Of a stretch of DNA of 16,477 nt, positions 14,532 through 16,477 are shown piece by piece. Within the stretch, counting starts at the first letter, position 1, and every line of letters begins with the position of its first letter. The stretch is taken from contig CAJQMS010000110.1 in NCBI GenBank assembly GCA_905479505.1, positions 1-16,477 of the forward strand, written 5' to 3'. Source of the DNA: an uncultured Burkholderiales Genera incertae sedis bacterium. GTDB taxonomy: Bacteria; Pseudomonadota; Gammaproteobacteria; Burkholderiales; Eutrophovitaceae. Position numbers and translations under genes: made by a program. Below the pieces are notes generated by a model. It was not told the origin of the DNA. It did no database searches and saw only the letters and a list, made by a program, of their open reading frames with translations.

Positions 14532-15161
14532 ATGATCAAAAATAAATTTGAACTAGCATTTCAGCGATGTCCTTTAGTGGGAATTCTCAGAGGTATTCGT
14601 CCAACGGAGGCGATCGATGTTACTGAAACCCTTGTCTCCGTAGGATTCAAAATAATAGAGGTTCCCCTTAATAGTCCTGAGGCTCTAAAAAGTATCGAAA
14701 AAATCGTATCTAAGTTTGGGGATTCCTGCGTCATCGGCGCCGGGACTGTAGTAAGTGAAAAACAAGTCGCTGATCTTCATAACGCGGGAGCAGCCTTAGT
14801 CGTATCACCGCACGCAGACCCCGAGCTTGTTGAAAAAACTTTGGAATATGACATGTATCCGATACCGGGGATCGCGACCCCCACGGAGGCATTTAGAATG
14901 ATCAAATCGGGCGCCACGACTCTAAAGATTTTTCCGAGCGAGCTCATAAAACCCAAGCAGCTTTCAAGTTTAGTTCAAGTACTGCCCAAAAATATCCGTA
15001 TCCTACCTGTGGGTGGAATTAATCACGAAAACATTTCCGATTATTTAAAGGCTGGAGCTCATGGTTTCGGGCTAGGCGCGTCTCTTTACCAGCCAGGGTT
15101 GGAAATTTCCACCGTTCGAAAAAATGCAGTCACTCTTATCAAAGCATTAAGGCTTGACTAA
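14532..15161 (+). CDS. dgoA: 2-dehydro-3-deoxy-6-phosphogalactonate aldolase (KDPG/KDPGal family)
   Basis: This class I aldolase splits 2-keto-3-deoxy-6-phosphogalactonate into pyruvate and glyceraldehyde 3-phosphate. From the ATG at 14532 it has 209 residues, the normal length; an open frame back to 14478 lies inside dgoK and is not needed. Key blocks are PLVGILRGI (14-22), IIEVPLNSPEA with Glu43, VIGAGTV at 67-73, LVVSPHAD, and LKIFPSE with the Schiff-base Lys132. PVGGINHENISDYLKAGAHGFGLGASLY follows with the phosphate-binding region. The VPLNSP motif fits DgoA-type proteins better than typical Eda (KDPG) aldolases. Position directly after dgoK supports the galactonate role. Low Eda-like side activity is possible. 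Confidence 0.93.
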   Translation: MIKNKFELAFQRCPLVGILRGIRPTEAIDVTETLVSVGFKIIEVPLNSPEALKSIEKIVSKFGDSCVIGAGTVVSEKQVADLHNAGAALVVSPHADPELVEKTLEYDMYPIPGIATPTEAFRMIKSGATTLKIFPSELIKPKQLSSLVQVLPKNIRILPVGGINHENISDYLKAGAHGFGLGASLYQPGLEISTVRKNAVTLIKALRLD

Positions 15162-15165
15162 GACT

Positions 15166-15190
15166 AAAACAGTGATCCTCATTGGTTTTT
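15166..15190. terminator. Weak terminator-like hairpin between convergent dgoA and speE
   Basis: AAAAC and GTTTT pair at the ends, with TGA/TCA nearer a 3-base loop and an internal mismatch between. A T-run follows on the plus strand. It is placed where both convergent genes end, but the stem is poor. Confidence 0.3.
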
Positions 15191-15194
15191 ATAT

Positions 15195-16148
15195 TCAGTC
15201 CGAACGAACGACCTTAAGAGGTATATGGTTTTTTGGGTCTAAGCCCGGTTCGTCCATCGGATCCTGTTTTGTTATCGGGCGGGGATCAGCTAACACTAGA
15301 TTTCGTACGTAATTAGGTAGTGCGAAAACACCATGATGCGTATCTGCGTTGTAATATTGAAGATCAGCAATTTTTCTCGTTTTAATTCGCCTCTCAACAC
15401 TTTCCGAATCCAAGGCGAGCGGGTCTGTTTTGTCAGAGGCTGTCGCCATACCCCAAATCGCACCGTAAAGAGGTACGTAAACTAAATAAGGGCGGACTGT
15501 ACCAAATACTGCGCTAAGTGAACTATAGACTCTATGAAAGACATTAGGTCTTGTGACTGGCGACCCAAGGTGCATCGACAAGACCCCGCTAGGACCAAGA
15601 ATACGTCGACAATGATTGAGGAAATCAATCCGATATAACGCTTCAGAAGGACCAAACGGATCGGTCAGGTCTAACATCATCAGATCAAATTGATCATCAC
15701 AATTTTCGACATACTGCTTACCGTCGGCAATCAATACCTTTAAACGCGGATCGTTAAACGCACCTCGATGCACTCCTGGTAGGTGCTCCTTACAGAAATT
15801 AACAACGACCTCATCAATTTCCACCATGACCACCTCTTCAATAGATGAATACTTTAAATATTCTTCCGCGGCCCCACCGTCACCACCACCAATAATCAAT
15901 GCCCGCTTTGGTGCGTCATGTGATATCGCGGCGGGATGAACCATATTTTCGTGATAAAAAAACTCATCTTCATCTGAGGTCATGAAGTAATCGTCGATAC
16001 GAAGCGTGCGTCCAAAGTGGGTATCCAAAACCTCAATATCTTGGAATGGTGATTTCGCATGTGCGAGTCGTTCTTTTGATCTAACCCAGAAACCTAAACC
16101 ATCGTTGAGGCTCTCTACAAAATATTCCTCATCATTTTTTTTCTTCAT
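15195..16148 (-). CDS. speE: Polyamine aminopropyltransferase (spermidine synthase)
   Basis: This enzyme transfers the aminopropyl group of decarboxylated S-adenosylmethionine to putrescine, giving spermidine and 5'-methylthioadenosine. The 317 residues are longer than E. coli SpeE. Features in order: YFVESLNDGLGF (9-20), SPFQDIEVLDTHFGRTLRIDDYFMTS (33-58), DEFFYHE (61-67), the SAM loop IIGGGDGGAAEE (85-96), and the catalytic LDLTDPFGPSEALY (159-172). VPLYGAIWGMATAS lies at about 225-238, and ALPNYVRNLVL is near the C-terminus. The LDLTDP form and the GGAAEE loop are those of the SpeE type found with SpeD in beta- and some gammaproteobacteria. It starts 26 bases after the speD stop, so the pair should be one operon. 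The cell compartment is the cytoplasm. Confidence 0.92.
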   Translation of the reverse strand: MKKKNDEEYFVESLNDGLGFWVRSKERLAHAKSPFQDIEVLDTHFGRTLRIDDYFMTSDEDEFFYHENMVHPAAISHDAPKRALIIGGGDGGAAEEYLKYSSIEEVVMVEIDEVVVNFCKEHLPGVHRGAFNDPRLKVLIADGKQYVENCDDQFDLMMLDLTDPFGPSEALYRIDFLNHCRRILGPSGVLSMHLGSPVTRPNVFHRVYSSLSAVFGTVRPYLVYVPLYGAIWGMATASDKTDPLALDSESVERRIKTRKIADLQYYNADTHHGVFALPNYVRNLVLADPRPITKQDPMDEPGLDPKNHIPLKVVRSD

Positions 16149-16174
16149 ACGCTTATAAGCCTGAATTCCAACGG

Positions 16175-16477
16175 CTAAAGCCTTTCAACGGCATGTGATT
16201 TTTCGTAGTCAGGCTTGAAAGTATCTAATAAAGCTTGGTAGAGGCGTCGGGCACGCGGTCGGTTATCTTGAGAATAACTACAAACATAGACATCCACAGT
16301 TACGTAGTTTTTCTCAGGCCAAGTATGTAATGACATATGTGACTCAGCCAGCACAACCATACCGGTCACTCCACCATCTCCACCGAATTGATGGAAAAAA
16401 TCACCCACACTGGATAGACCTGCATCTTTAACCAACTTGAGGCAGTGGGCTCTTAATAGATCAGAATCCAGCATGTA
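16175..16477 (-). CDS. speD: S-adenosylmethionine decarboxylase proenzyme (partial, N-terminus beyond right edge)
   Basis: This pyruvoyl enzyme makes decarboxylated SAM for SpeE. The visible part has 100 codons. GVTGMVVLAESHMSLHTWPEKNYVTVDVYVCS carries the self-cleavage pair Glu-Ser in LAESH (the Ser becomes the pyruvoyl group), the processing His in LHTWPE and the catalytic Cys in VYVCS. An ATG at 16474 could be read as a start, but members of this family have about 20-30 further residues, including HLL/DLYGC-like sequence. The codon before the ATG is open (Tyr), so the gene most likely continues past the window. The segment LLRAHCLKLVKDAGLSSVGDFFHQF before the cleavage site is of the beta/gammaproteobacterial SpeD type. 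The gene is 26 bases upstream of speE on the same strand. Confidence 0.9.
   Translation of the reverse strand, partial: YMLDSDLLRAHCLKLVKDAGLSSVGDFFHQFGGDGGVTGMVVLAESHMSLHTWPEKNYVTVDVYVCSYSQDNRPRARRLYQALLDTFKPDYEKSHAVERL

Noticed and set aside
1..16477. CRISPR arrays, insertion sequences, phage genes, tRNA or rRNA
   Set aside because: I looked for spaced direct repeats, terminal inverted repeats, transposase and integrase motifs and tRNA-like cloverleaves and found none.

Overview
The gene content suggests a Gram-negative proteobacterium, most likely a gammaproteobacterium, possibly marine or free-living. The window holds an outer-membrane beta-barrel protein, several Sec/Tat-exported proteins, periplasmic cytochromes of the thiosulfate-oxidising Sox system, and a SpeD/SpeE polyamine pair of the type seen in beta/gammaproteobacteria. 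Base composition looks moderately AT-rich and even throughout. I see no transposase, integrase, phage gene, tRNA, rRNA or CRISPR array. The taxonomic placement is inference.

Layout, left to right. At 1-366 (-) is the N-terminal part of a cupin protein running off the left edge. At 568-1026 (-) is a small secreted Cys-rich protein with a beta-barrel-like C-terminal motif, followed by a hairpin terminator. At 1376-3109 (+) four closely spaced genes encode a DUF423 membrane protein, a membrane-anchored SOUL haem-binding-like protein, a NIPSNAP-family protein and a small exported coiled-coil protein. A short hibernation promoting factor (hpf, 3422-3754) follows, then a convergent outer-membrane barrel gene (3814-4434, -).

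At 4570-7882 (+) a run of soluble enzymes encodes YtoQ-family protein, aldo/keto reductase, 3-mercaptopyruvate/thiosulfate sulfurtransferase and a 3-hydroxyisobutyrate dehydrogenase-like beta-hydroxyacid dehydrogenase. Its last gene overlaps tail-to-tail with a PlsC-type acyltransferase (7871-8626, -).

The centre is a minus-strand sox cluster, transcribed soxA-soxX-soxB (11873 down to 8695) with plsC downstream. Just upstream is a 55-codon secreted-protein gene with its own promoter-like site and a textbook terminator. SoxAX would load the sulfur substrate onto a carrier thiol and SoxB would hydrolyse off sulfate. The carrier SoxYZ and the dehydrogenase SoxCD are not in the window, so they must be encoded elsewhere or be absent.

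On the right, a CaiB/BaiF-family protein with the alpha-methylacyl-CoA racemase His/Asp pair (12323-13444, -) is divergent from dgoK-dgoA (13646-15161, +). Those two genes perform the last two steps of D-galactonate (De Ley-Doudoroff) catabolism, giving pyruvate and glyceraldehyde 3-phosphate. At the right edge speD (partial) and speE (-) form a spermidine-synthesis pair. Everything resembles known families. The least explained parts are the two small secreted proteins, the DUF423-SOUL-NIPSNAP grouping and the stripped-down sox cluster.
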